From Danxiaibacter sp048498555 (lineage in GTDB: Bacteria; Bacteroidota; Bacteroidia; Chitinophagales; Chitinophagaceae): 64,000 nt of DNA. This document shows positions 27,141-35,232 of this stretch, in pieces. Below the pieces are notes generated by a model. The model was not told the origin of the DNA and did not search any database. It saw only the letters and a list, made by a program, of their open reading frames with translations. The stretch covers positions 3,349-67,348 of the forward strand of contig JBEHXT010000027.1 of assembly GCA_048498555.1 (NCBI GenBank), written 5' to 3'. The stretch's first letter is position 1; every line of letters begins with the position of its first letter. A program made the position numbers and the translations under genes.

Positions 27141-28976
27141 CTACTCGACCGTAACGCTTTTTGCCAGATTCCTTGGCTTATCTACATCGTAGCCCTTTGC
27201 AACACCAATATGGTAAGCCAATAATTGTAGAGGAATCACGCTTAACATAGGAGCAACAATTTCATTTGCCGGCGGCAGAATAATTACATCATCTGCAATA
27301 GTTGGCGTAGTTGCATCCCCTTCAGTTATTATAGCAATTACTTTGCCCTTTCTTGCTTTTATCTCCTGCATATTGCTAACCACTTTCTCGTGGTAAACAT
27401 CTTTTGTTGCTACAAAAACAACGGGCAAATGTTCATCGACCAAAGCGATAGGCCCATGCTTCATTTCAGCGGCAGGATATCCTTCCGCATGTATGTAAGA
27501 AATTTCTTTTAATTTAAGCGCACCTTCCAACGCTATCGGGAAGTTGTAGCCCCGGCCGAGGTAAAGAAAATCACTCGCATCTTTGTATTTTTCAGCTAAT
27601 AGCCTGATACTGTCATCCAGCTTTAAAACTTCAGCTACTTTATCCGGAACCTCTGCCAATTCTTTACACAGTATTGAATATTTTTCAATGGATATCGTCC
27701 CTTGTTTATGCGCAATTTTTAAAGCAACCATGGTGAGAACCGCCAGCTGCGCCGTAAACGCTTTGGTACTGGCAACACCAATCTCCGGGCCGGCATGCGT
27801 ATAAGCACCTGCATGTGACAGGCGTGAAATAGACGAGCCCACTGCATTAACAACACCAAGAATGATTGCACCGTTTTCTTTGGCCTTTTCTATCGCAACT
27901 AACGTATCTGCTGTTTCCCCGCTCTGAGAAATAGCAATAATCACATCGCCCTGGCGCACGACAGGATTACGATACCTGAATTCAGATGCATATTCTACTT
28001 CCACTGGAATACGGCAAAGCTCCTCAAAAATATATTCCGCTACCAGGCCGGCATGCCAGCTGGTGCCACAGGCAACGATCATTATCCGGTTGGCGTTCAT
28101 TATCTGTTCAGCATACTTTTCTATGCCACTCATAGTAATTAACCCCTTATCAGCGTCAAGCCTGCCTCGCAGGCAATCATAAATAGTCTGCGGTTGTTCA
28201 AAGATTTCTTTCAGCATGAAGTGGTCATAGCCGCCTTTTTCAATTGCAGCGAGCTCCATGTCAAGCTTTGTTATAAAAGGCGTTTGCTTTTCATTGCCTA
28301 GGTTTTTAAGGATAAGTTCATCAGGCCTTACGATAGCAATTTCATAGTCGTTTACATACACTACTTCCTTGGTGTATTCTATAATAGGTGATGCGTCGGA
28401 AGCAAGAAAATGTTCGCCCTTGCCTATGCCAATTACAAGTGGGCTGCCCTTGCGCGCGGCAATGATTGTTTCAGGGTCATCTTTATGTATCAGCAAAATA
28501 CAGTAAGCACCTACTATACGTTTTAATGCAATCCGCACCGCTTCTTCCAGTGAGCATTCATTATGCTGTTTGATGTCATCGATAAAATTGAGCAGCACCT
28601 CCGTATCGGTATCACTTCTAAAGGAATAACCTTTCGCAACAAGTTCTCTTTTTATCTGCGCGTAATTTTCAATGATGCCATTATGGATCATCGCAATTTC
28701 CCCGCTTTGAGAAATGTGTGGGTGCGCATTTTTATCATTCGGCTCACCATGTGTGGCCCATCTCGTATGCCCAATAGCAATATTGCTATGTACATCTTTC
28801 CCCACAACCGCTTCTTCCAGCTCAGCCACTTTGCCTTTTTTCTTATACACTTTCAGGCCGCCGTTAAGCAATGCCACGCCTGCACTGTCATACCCTCTGT
28901 ACTCTAGTCTTTTTAACCCTTTTAATACTATGGGATAAGCTTCTTTATGTCCAACGTATCCAACAATTCCACACAT
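27141..28976 (-). CDS. glmS: Glutamine-fructose-6-phosphate aminotransferase (isomerizing)
   Basis: 611 residues, full length. It starts with the catalytic Cys after Met removal (MCGIVGYVGHKEA), then the glutaminase GATase2 domain (RLEYRGYDSAGVAL, GHTRWATHGEPND) and two SIS isomerase domains (GTSWHAGLVAEY, SQSGETADTL, KSVTVE end). It makes glucosamine-6-phosphate from fructose-6-phosphate and glutamine, the first step toward UDP-GlcNAc, peptidoglycan and LPS. No glmS ribozyme is seen upstream. Instead a CAAACGTTTG palindrome lies 68 bp before the start. The DUF4954 gene follows on the same strand. Confidence 0.98.
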   Translation of the reverse strand: MCGIVGYVGHKEAYPIVLKGLKRLEYRGYDSAGVALLNGGLKVYKKKGKVAELEEAVVGKDVHSNIAIGHTRWATHGEPNDKNAHPHISQSGEIAMIHNGIIENYAQIKRELVAKGYSFRSDTDTEVLLNFIDDIKQHNECSLEEAVRIALKRIVGAYCILLIHKDDPETIIAARKGSPLVIGIGKGEHFLASDASPIIEYTKEVVYVNDYEIAIVRPDELILKNLGNEKQTPFITKLDMELAAIEKGGYDHFMLKEIFEQPQTIYDCLRGRLDADKGLITMSGIEKYAEQIMNANRIMIVACGTSWHAGLVAEYIFEELCRIPVEVEYASEFRYRNPVVRQGDVIIAISQSGETADTLVAIEKAKENGAIILGVVNAVGSSISRLSHAGAYTHAGPEIGVASTKAFTAQLAVLTMVALKIAHKQGTISIEKYSILCKELAEVPDKVAEVLKLDDSIRLLAEKYKDASDFLYLGRGYNFPIALEGALKLKEISYIHAEGYPAAEMKHGPIALVDEHLPVVFVATKDVYHEKVVSNMQEIKARKGKVIAIITEGDATTPTIADDVIILPPANEIVAPMLSVIPLQLLAYHIGVAKGYDVDKPRNLAKSVTVE

Positions 28977-29043
28977 AAAAAATTCAGTTTTAACTTCTGG
29001 TGTAAAAAAATAAAGGTTGAAAGATAGCCATTTTAGAAAATAT

Positions 29044-29053
29044 CAAACGTTTG
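29044..29053. promoter_or_regulatory. CAAACGTTTG palindrome upstream of glmS
   Basis: A perfect 10-bp palindrome with a central CpG, as in LacI-family operators, 68 bp upstream of glmS. The 13-bp context ATCAAACGTTTGC is identical to that at 39782-39794 upstream of the GH123-like gene, in the same orientation relative to the gene. The rest of the gap 28977-29335 has no gene; it holds a small hairpin TCCCGACAAATCGGGA near 29176-29191. Confidence 0.5.
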
Positions 29054-29296
29054 CATTAATTAAAATCGTTATAAATATACTTGCGGGTGAACTTTAAAAC
29101 AGTTGCTCATTTGATATTTGTTTTTAGGAAGCATACTGCAATTCATTACTCATCGTCCCTTGTGTTATTTTAATCCCGACAAATCGGGACTCACTTGTAC
29201 TGAAGAATTTTATTCAGCAATAATCCGATGCATGCTATTTTATATCGAACAGGCTTAACTTTTGTTTTCAGTTTTCTGCGTGTGTAATTGCTTTGT

Positions 29297-29304
29297 TATT
29301 TTTG
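29297..29304 (+). promoter_or_regulatory. Possible -7 element of the GNAT gene
   Basis: TATTTTTG fits TAnnTTTG and lies 32 bp before the start codon. No good -33 TTTG is found at the proper distance. Confidence 0.3.
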
Positions 29305-29335
29305 AAGACAACTTCATCTACTAAAGTTTAACATT

Positions 29336-29941
29336 ATGCCAGTATTAGACCGATTTCCCGAGAATGTTGTATTGGAAAATGAGCGCGTATTATTGAGGCC
29401 GTTAAGTATGGATGACCATGCGCATTTATTGCCGTTTGCATTAAACGAACCAAATATCTGGAAGTTCTCCCTGGTAAGTGCGGCAGGAGTTGAAGGGCTA
29501 AGAAATTATATGAAGCTGGCCGTTGATGCAAAAGCTGAAGGCAAAGAATACCCTTTTATTGTGTATGACAAATACCAGGAAAAATACGCAGGCACCACTC
29601 GCTTTTACGATATTAATCTTCCGTTTCAAACATTGCAGTTAGGCTATACGTGGTACGGAAAAGATTTTCAGGGAACGGGCTTAAACAGACATTGTAAATA
29701 CCTTTTATTGAAGTACGCATTTGAAACATTGCAGATGGAACGTGTTGAATTTCGCGCAGATGTTTTAAACAGCCGAAGCGTGGCCGCTATGAAACGTATA
29801 GGATGTAGCGTTGATGGCATTTTAAGAAGCAATATGCCCAATCGTGATGGAGGCCGCCGCGATTCAATTGTACTAAGTATTCTAAAGAACGAATGGGACT
29901 CGAGGATAAAAGAGCATTTGAAAGAGTTGCTGGAATGGTGA
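29336..29941 (+). CDS. GNAT family N-acetyltransferase (RimJ/RimL type)
   Basis: 201 residues forming one GNAT domain of the acetyltransf_3 (RimJ/L-like) class: LRPLSMDDHAHLLPFAL at the N-terminus, YAGTTRFYDINLPFQTLQLG and YTWYGKDFQGTGLNRHCKYL, which carries the acetyl-CoA pyrophosphate-binding turn, then ALNSRSVAAMKRIG-type segment (LNSRSVAAMKRIGCSVDG). Such enzymes acetylate protein N-termini or small amines; the acceptor here cannot be predicted. It is a single gene facing away from glmS and convergent with mgtE. Confidence 0.88.
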   Translation: MPVLDRFPENVVLENERVLLRPLSMDDHAHLLPFALNEPNIWKFSLVSAAGVEGLRNYMKLAVDAKAEGKEYPFIVYDKYQEKYAGTTRFYDINLPFQTLQLGYTWYGKDFQGTGLNRHCKYLLLKYAFETLQMERVEFRADVLNSRSVAAMKRIGCSVDGILRSNMPNRDGGRRDSIVLSILKNEWDSRIKEHLKELLEW

Positions 29942-30166
29942 GGAGCTAATAGCTATTAGCTGTCAGCTATCAGCTTGAATTGGCTTGCTAGAAAGTTGCG
30001 TTCCCCTATTGACGAAAAATGCCATTTATTATATTAAGCATTTCGGTTTTATATATAGTTGCGAAGAGTTCGTTCAGATCAAGGCTTCCTCGCACGTCTG
30101 TAAATCATTTATTAGACGAATAACTATCAGGATAGTTGAAACCAGCTAATAGCTGATTGCCGATAG
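29942..30166. repeat. AGCTATTAGCT-type repeat between convergent genes
   Basis: Left words GGAGCTAATAGCTATTAGC, TGTCAGCTATCAGCTTG at 29941-29976; right words CCAGCTAATAGCTGATTGCC, GATAGCTAT at 30142-30170. The words are partly self-palindromic and the two arms complement each other around a ~165-bp core with no gene. It lies between the 3' ends of the GNAT and mgtE genes. Confidence 0.6.
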
Positions 30167-31573
30167 CTATAACAGCAGTCCCTGCAAAAACATATACGCC
30201 ACACTGAAATAAATTACAAGGCCGGTAACGTCTACAAGCGTTGCAACAAATGGTGCGGACGATACGGCAGGGTCAGCGCCAAGCCTTTTTAAGATGATTG
30301 GCAGCATTGATCCGGATAACGTTCCCCATAACACAACACCAATAAGTGAAAGGCCTACAGTAAAGCCGATCAGCATCCAGTGCGGGCCATAAAGGTCCTG
30401 TATTACACCATGATTCATTAACAGGTGCCACACACAAATACGCAGGAAGCCGATTAATCCCAAGATGCTTCCCAGCATTAACCCGCTGAAAATTTCGCGC
30501 CGCATTACGCGCCACCAGTCTGCAATGGCAATCTCTCCAACAGCCATCGCCTGTATAATAAGCGTGGAAGCTTGCGAGCCACTGTTCCCTCCGCTTGACA
30601 TAATCAACGGAACAAAAATTGACAGCACTACAGCCTTCTCTATTTCGTCAGCGAAATAGGCCATTGCAGTAGCCGTTAACATCTCACTTAAAAAGAGTAC
30701 AATCAACCATCCTACTCTCTTTTTTATCAGCTTAAAAAAGGATATTTCAAGGTAAGGCTCATCCAATGCTTCGGTACCACCTATCTTCTGAATATCTTCA
30801 CTATATTCCTCATTGGCAACCCAAAGCATGTCATCAATGGTTACAATGCCAAGCAGGATATTATTATTGTCTGTAACAGGAAGCGCCACACGATTGTTCA
30901 TCTTAAATACCTGTTGCGCATGCTCCTGGTCGTCATCAACATTCAACGCAATTACGCGGCCATCAATCAGTTCATCAACACGCTTATCAGGTGCAGCTAG
31001 AATTACGTCCCTGATCCGGATATCGTCTATTAGTTCGCCTACCTCATTAATAATGTAGATAACATCAACGGTTTCGCTGTTTTTTGCAAACTTCCGAATG
31101 GTCGAAAACACTTCTTCTACCGTGTTATGCGCATAAACGTATACATAGTCCGGCGTCATAAGGCGGCCCACACTATCGTCCGGGTATCCGAGAAGAGACA
31201 ATGTTATCTTACGTTCGTCGGGATCCAAAAGTTTTATGAGGTCACGAATTGCCTCTTTAGGCAACTCTTCCAGGAAGTCGGTCCTGTCATCCGCAGGAAG
31301 TTCGTTCAGCAATTCGGCTGTTTTAAAAGAAGGAAGCTCGCGGACAATGCGTTTCTGCGCAGTCAGGTCGAGGATCTTAAACACGCTAACGGCCCTGTGA
31401 ATGGCCATGTTGGCAATTATCTGCGCTTCAAAATCAGGGTATTCGTTCAACAATTCCGCGACATCGCTAATATTCTGGTGATTTAAAAAGTCACGCATTT
31501 CCAGCTTATCGTTTTTAGCCATAAGCTGTTCAAACTGTTCTGCCAGGGATAATTGCTCAAACTCGTAACTCAT
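30167..31573 (-). CDS. mgtE: Magnesium transporter MgtE
   Basis: 468 residues with the full MgtE architecture: N-terminal superhelical domain (ADDRTDFLEELPKEAIRDL, LLGYPDDSVGRLMTPDYV), a CBS-domain pair (residues ~140-260, including VALPVTDNNNILLGIVTIDD), a plug helix and five membrane segments with the signature PLIMSSGGNSGSQASTL. MgtE is a homodimeric Mg2+ channel gated by cytosolic Mg2+ bound to the N and CBS domains. The gene diverges from a SET-protein gene with a word-repeat array between them. Confidence 0.95.
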   Translation of the reverse strand: MSYEFEQLSLAEQFEQLMAKNDKLEMRDFLNHQNISDVAELLNEYPDFEAQIIANMAIHRAVSVFKILDLTAQKRIVRELPSFKTAELLNELPADDRTDFLEELPKEAIRDLIKLLDPDERKITLSLLGYPDDSVGRLMTPDYVYVYAHNTVEEVFSTIRKFAKNSETVDVIYIINEVGELIDDIRIRDVILAAPDKRVDELIDGRVIALNVDDDQEHAQQVFKMNNRVALPVTDNNNILLGIVTIDDMLWVANEEYSEDIQKIGGTEALDEPYLEISFFKLIKKRVGWLIVLFLSEMLTATAMAYFADEIEKAVVLSIFVPLIMSSGGNSGSQASTLIIQAMAVGEIAIADWWRVMRREIFSGLMLGSILGLIGFLRICVWHLLMNHGVIQDLYGPHWMLIGFTVGLSLIGVVLWGTLSGSMLPIILKRLGADPAVSSAPFVATLVDVTGLVIYFSVAYMFLQGLLL

Positions 31574-31584
31574 GCGTGCAAATT

Positions 31585-31778
31585 AATGATAGAAATCGGG
31601 GATTTGAAATTTGTGATATGAAATTGCTTATATCGTATGCACTTTCATCAACCATCTCAAATTCGAGATTTCAAATCTCAAATTCTTATTTTCAACTTGC
31701 TTTACTTATTTTGCCGACTTATATTTTTAAACGACAAAGCACAATTCAAATCTCAAATTTCAAATCTTACATTCAATA
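31585..31778. repeat. AAATTTCAAATCTC-type word repeat between divergent genes
   Basis: Left: GAAATCGGGGATTTGAAATT, TGTGATATGAAATTGC (31589-31626). Right: CATCTCAAATTCGAGATTTC, AAATCTCAAATTC (31653-31686) and CAATTCAAATCTCAAATTTC, AAATCTTACATTC (31741-31774). GATTTGAAATTTG faces CAAATTTCAAATC. Any promoters for mgtE and the SET gene must lie within or beside this array. Confidence 0.6.
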
Positions 31779-32168
31779 ATGATCCTACCAAGCTTAGTTA
31801 TAGCCCCAAGCCCCAAAGGTGGCAAAGGTGGCCGTGGCGTTTTTGCAACTGAAAATATACAAGCAGGCACTATTTTAGAAATTTCACCTGTAATTGTACT
31901 AACTGCTGCTGAACGCAAAGCGATTGAAGAAACCAAATTGTTCCACTATATATTTGAATGGGGTAAAACCCGTAAGCAGGGAGGTGTGGCCCTGGGCTAT
32001 GTATCCATGTACAATCATGACTATTCCGCCAACTGCGAGTACGAAATGGATTTTGAGGCAAGCACAATTTCTGTAACAGCCATAAAACCCATAAAAAAAG
32101 GTGAAGAGATATGCATTAATTACAATGCGGATCCGGAAGATAAAACGTTGGTGTGGTTCCATAAATAG
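31779..32168 (+). CDS. SET domain-containing protein
   Basis: 129 residues, almost only the SET domain: GGRGVFATENIQAGTILEIS at the start, VSMYNHDYSANCEYE (the NH motif of the S-adenosylmethionine site), and GEEICINYNADPED with the ELxxxYxN-type tail. SET proteins are protein-lysine methyltransferases that use S-adenosylmethionine. Bacterial single-domain versions are mostly uncharacterised, and the absence of a pre-SET domain leaves the target unknown. It is monocistronic. Confidence 0.85.
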   Translation: MILPSLVIAPSPKGGKGGRGVFATENIQAGTILEISPVIVLTAAERKAIEETKLFHYIFEWGKTRKQGGVALGYVSMYNHDYSANCEYEMDFEASTISVTAIKPIKKGEEICINYNADPEDKTLVWFHK

Positions 32169-32282
32169 CCGTCAGCTATTAGCTATCAGCTTTGAGCTAT
32201 CAGCGATAAAAAGAAGGCGTGAAGCATAAGGTATAAGGCGTGAATTTCGAATATCGTACATCGTACACCTAACATCTTACAT
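32169..32282. repeat. Two word-repeat types after the SET gene
   Basis: GCCGTCAGCTATTAGCTATC, AGCTTTGAGCTATCAGCG (32168-32207) is of the AGCTATTAGC type. It is followed by AAGGTATAAGGCGTGAATTT and ATATCGTACATCGTACACC, AACATCTTAC (32227-32281), of the GTACATCGTAC type. Two word families side by side in one gap. Confidence 0.55.
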
Positions 32283-32318
32283 AAAAAAGGGCAGCTTTTT
32301 AAATAAAAGCCGCCCGGT
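32283..32318 (-). terminator. Terminator of the TetR gene
   Basis: GGGCAGCTTTT (32289-32299) pairs with AAAAGCCGCCC (32305-32315) with one mismatch, and the minus strand continues with six T (32283-32288). The TetR stop lies 37 bp away. Confidence 0.7.
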
Positions 32319-32354
32319 TTCACCCTAACCAACTGTAAAAAAGTTATAATAAGT

Positions 32355-32972
32355 TTATTTGAGTATGTGGGAACGCATAAGCGATTTTATGTGATCAGAT
32401 ACACGCTTTATGAACTTCTCATCTTCGTAAGGCACATAATCTTCAGGTTTGCTCATCATTTTGTTACAAAACTTCTTCGATAATAATACCTGGTTTATAG
32501 TACCAACAAGTGAGGCAATAGTTAGTTCAGTATCCACCTTTTTAAATACGCCTTTTTTTATGCCATCTTCCAGAACGCCTTTAATAATGTTGCTGTTGGG
32601 GAACAGTTTCGTAACAATTACATTCTGCAGTTCCTCACGTTGATTCAACATCAGTTCATGATGAATAACCCGGTGAAAATACCTGTTGCAAAAAAGCCTT
32701 CGTACATAATTGTCCACCATCTTTTCAATCTTGCCAATCTCATCCAGTTCCTTGTCGTGTGCTATCTCCTCAAGTTCTTCACGGGTATTTACAGCCTTGC
32801 ATTCAACTATATTTTCAAAAAGCTTTTCTTTCGAACCAAAATAATAATTGATCATAGCAAGGTTCACACCAGCTTTTGAGGCCAGTTCTCTAACCGACGT
32901 ACCTTCAAACCCCTTAACAGCAAAGAGCTCTACGGCAGCATTCATTATTTGATCTTTCTTTTCTGCGTTCAT
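32355..32972 (-). CDS. TetR/AcrR family transcriptional regulator
   Basis: 205 residues. N-terminal HTH of TetR type (IMNAAVELFAVKGFEGTSVRELASKAGVNLAMINYYFGSKEKLFE) followed by a helical ligand domain with no recognised ligand signature. Two AAAC-N4-GTTT palindromes cover its own promoter, which suggests autorepression. The same motif lies over the promoter of the RND efflux operon at 7.3 kb, and TetR repressors beside RND pumps are common, so this protein is a candidate regulator of that operon although the genes are 24 kb apart. This link is an inference from shared sites. Confidence 0.92.
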   Translation of the reverse strand: MNAEKKDQIMNAAVELFAVKGFEGTSVRELASKAGVNLAMINYYFGSKEKLFENIVECKAVNTREELEEIAHDKELDEIGKIEKMVDNYVRRLFCNRYFHRVIHHELMLNQREELQNVIVTKLFPNSNIIKGVLEDGIKKGVFKKVDTELTIASLVGTINQVLLSKKFCNKMMSKPEDYVPYEDEKFIKRVSDHIKSLMRSHILK

Positions 32973-32990
32973 TCAGTGACTATAACAATG

Positions 32991-33030
32991 CAAAGTTAAA
33001 CAACTGTTTAATTCAAACAAACGTTTAATT
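32991..33030 (-). promoter_or_regulatory. TetR gene promoter with tandem operators
   Basis: On the minus strand TTTG (33018-33021), 19 nt, then TAACTTTG (32991-32998): an exact Bacteroidota promoter match. Two palindromes overlap it: TTAAACAACTGTTTAATT (32996-33013) between the elements and AAACAAACGTTTAATT (33015-33030) over the -33 element. Both have AAAC-N4-GTTT. This arrangement is typical of a self-repressing TetR gene. Confidence 0.65.
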
Positions 33031-33142
33031 GATTTTTTTGCATTTTTTTATTCTTGACAGGCTTTTCTTTCCGGCATCTAGTCGCGCTCTTTTATAAGGA
33101 TGCTGGCCGTCAAAGGCATATTATTAAAATGGTGAGGGGCGT

Positions 33143-33502
33143 TTAATGCGTGCGCTGGTATAATGTAATAACGGCATAGCCGAGTAGGCAAAGCAGCAGC
33201 ACAAGAACTACAGCAATTAGGGTCCATTGCATGTTTTTTATGCTCCGTTTTTCTTTTTTGGCTTTGCGCTCATTTAATTGCTGGTTAAGCTGGGTATTTA
33301 GCTGTTTAACGCAGGCTTCCATTGAGGCATTGGAATCAAATTGCTGCAACCCTTCCATGGCATCATTTACAAAATCGGATTCAACCATCAGCTTCTCTAT
33401 TTCATGTAATTCTTCAGGAGATAAATTACCCTTCAAATAGTTCAGCATTTGTTCTTCAGTCACACTACTGAGATTGGTTAATATGTTATTAGTGTTTGAC
33501 AT
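33143..33502 (-). CDS. Small single-span membrane protein, candidate anti-sigma factor
   Basis: 119 residues. A soluble N-terminal part with a zinc-finger-like helical pattern (EEQMLNYLKGNLSPEELHEIEKLM) but no visible HxxxCxxC zinc site, a charged coiled-coil-like segment (residues ~64-90, Gln/Lys/Glu rich), and one membrane helix at about 92-113 (WTLIAVVLVLLLCLLGYAV). Its ATG overlaps the stop of the ECF sigma factor gene (TAATG type), so the two are translationally coupled. Position and topology suggest an anti-sigma factor; homology was not testable here. Confidence 0.75.
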   Translation of the reverse strand: MSNTNNILTNLSSVTEEQMLNYLKGNLSPEELHEIEKLMVESDFVNDAMEGLQQFDSNASMEACVKQLNTQLNQQLNERKAKKEKRSIKNMQWTLIAVVLVLLLCLLGYAVITLYQRTH

Positions 33503-34071
33503 TATACTTTCTTCAGTTTCTTTTCTACCAATAATTTCAAATTCCGTTTTCCGTTCTGTATGTGACTTTTTACTTGCAGTAAAGTATAATTGGTTGTATC
33601 TACAATTTGCTGATAGCTTTTCTTCTGAAGATAGAATAAAGTTACACAGGTTTTCTGGTCTTCATTCAATTCCTCCAGCGCCAGTTCAATGTTATCGAAA
33701 AGATTTTCCTTTTCTTCAAGCCCCTTTGTATCCACTTCTTCTGCAGCAACGGGCAAAGATTCATTCAACTCCCGTGGAATTTTACCGTGCCTGTCACGCA
33801 GGCGCATAAGGCAATGGTTGCGTGCTATCGTATAAAGCCAGCTTTTAAAATATTCCACCTCATATTTATGCAGCTCGGTTATTGCTTTTAAAAACACTTG
33901 CTGAACACAGTCGCGTGCTTCTTCTTCGTTCTTAAGGTACTTCATGCAAACGCCTAAAAGCAACAATGTATAGCGTTGCAACAACATGCCAAGCCATTGG
34001 TTGTCCCTGGTCTCGTAGAATTTATCCAATAATTCGTTATCGTCGATATGTCTGAATCTGTTAATATCCAC
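33502..34071 (-). CDS. ECF-type RNA polymerase sigma factor
   Basis: 189 residues with region 2 (EEARDCVQQVFLKAITEL, YFKSWLYTIARNHCLMRLRD) and region 4 (LNEDQKTCVTLFYLQKKSYQ, VKSHIQNGKRNLKLL). ECF factors direct RNA polymerase to stress or envelope promoters under control of a membrane anti-sigma. The candidate anti-sigma overlaps its stop codon by one base. A cell-wall peptidase gene is divergent, starting 77 bp away, and could be a target, though no shared promoter motif was established. Confidence 0.93.
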   Translation of the reverse strand: MDINRFRHIDDNELLDKFYETRDNQWLGMLLQRYTLLLLGVCMKYLKNEEEARDCVQQVFLKAITELHKYEVEYFKSWLYTIARNHCLMRLRDRHGKIPRELNESLPVAAEEVDTKGLEEKENLFDNIELALEELNEDQKTCVTLFYLQKKSYQQIVDTTNYTLLQVKSHIQNGKRNLKLLVEKKLKKV

Positions 34072-34148
34072 TGGCAGCCATAAATATTTTCAAAACAAAG
34101 ATGCAACATATCTATAATTCCATAACTTACCGCCCAAAAATTTCGCTA

Positions 34149-34907
34149 ATGACATTTGGCGTTTGTATTGTATCCATTAGTCCTATTAGAAAAGCTCCTT
34201 CACATACAAGTGAAATGGTGAGCCAGCTATTGTTTGGTGAGTTTGTAGAAATCATCGAAACAGAAAAAACCTTCAGTAAAGTAAAATGCCTGTATGATGG
34301 CTATGAAGGTTGGGTTCAAAATTCCCAGTTAGATAAAGTTTCAAAAAAAATGGCGCAGACTGCTCCGCTCGGCTATATTTATAAGCCTGGCAGCAAAGCT
34401 ATTTTTAAAGATGATAAACTTTTTCTGCCTATCGCGGCCCCTGTTTACAAAAAGATTGAAACTGCTCACTTTAACTTATTGTACGATGAGCCGATGATAT
34501 GGAACCTCGGCAGCCTTTCGAGAGACTACTACGTTATTAAAAGCCTTGCCATACTGTATATAAACACACCCTATTTATGGGGTGGCAGAAGCAACTGTGG
34601 TATTGATTGTAGCGGTTTTACCCAGCAGGTATTTAAAATGTTGAATATTCCTTTGAAACGGGATGCTTATCAGCAAGCAGAGCAGGGTAATGAAGTAGTT
34701 AATATTGCAGAATCCGTTTGTGGCGACCTTGCCTTCTTTGATAACGAAGAAGGACGCATAACACACGTTGGGATTATTTTAAATAATGATGAAATTATTC
34801 ACTCTTCCGGCCGCGTAAGAATTGACAAACTGGATGATAAAGGAATTATAAACGTTGATACCAACGAAAGAACGCACAATCTGAAAGTAATCAAAAGAAT
34901 GATTTAG
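34149..34907 (+). CDS. NlpC/P60 (C40) peptidase with N-terminal SH3 domain
   Basis: 252 residues from ATG 34149, chosen because family members begin with a short MxFGVCxVSxxPIRxxPS strand; the frame opens 16 residues earlier. N-terminal bacterial SH3 domains (residues ~1-130: PIRKAPSHTSEMVSQLLFGE, YEGWVQNSQLDK), then an NlpC/P60 domain with catalytic Cys in NCGIDCSGFTQQVF, His in RITHVGIILNN and a third polar residue near EIIHSSGRVRID. Such enzymes cut D-Glu-diaminopimelate bonds in peptidoglycan peptides. There is no signal peptide, so it may act on recycled muropeptides in the cytoplasm. It diverges from the ECF sigma gene. Confidence 0.9.
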   Translation: MTFGVCIVSISPIRKAPSHTSEMVSQLLFGEFVEIIETEKTFSKVKCLYDGYEGWVQNSQLDKVSKKMAQTAPLGYIYKPGSKAIFKDDKLFLPIAAPVYKKIETAHFNLLYDEPMIWNLGSLSRDYYVIKSLAILYINTPYLWGGRSNCGIDCSGFTQQVFKMLNIPLKRDAYQQAEQGNEVVNIAESVCGDLAFFDNEEGRITHVGIILNNDEIIHSSGRVRIDKLDDKGIINVDTNERTHNLKVIKRMI

Positions 34908-35232
34908 GCTGAAATGCGACAAGCGATTTCAACTTGAACCTAAGCAATTATACCCCCTTTGTAACTTAATGTTTTAGCCGGCAGTTTTACTGCATGATGC
35001 TACTTTAAGATTTTATAAATATTTTTTTTACCCCCCGTGCCTGATTGTTTAGTTATATTTTTAGCGCTGATATCAAAGTGATATGTCGGCGTGCGCGCAT
35101 TCGTATCAATGTTGTATATTCATAAAACTGAAATTAACGGTATTACCGCCTGATTATTGATTTTGATTTCATGCGGTGTTTCTGATGCATTTACTTTTTG
35201 ATTTTATATAACAACCAACAAATTTTCTTTCA
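34908..35232. other. Intergenic region without a gene
   Basis: 325 bp without coding potential. It includes an inverted repeat ATATCA-AAG-TGATAT at 35070-35084, possibly a binding site, and AT-rich sequence before the phospholipase gene. No clear TTTG / TAnnTTTG pair was found. Confidence 0.5.

Noticed and set aside
28977..29043. glmS ribozyme
   Set aside because: No glmS ribozyme core sequence is seen upstream of glmS, and the element is mainly found in Firmicutes.
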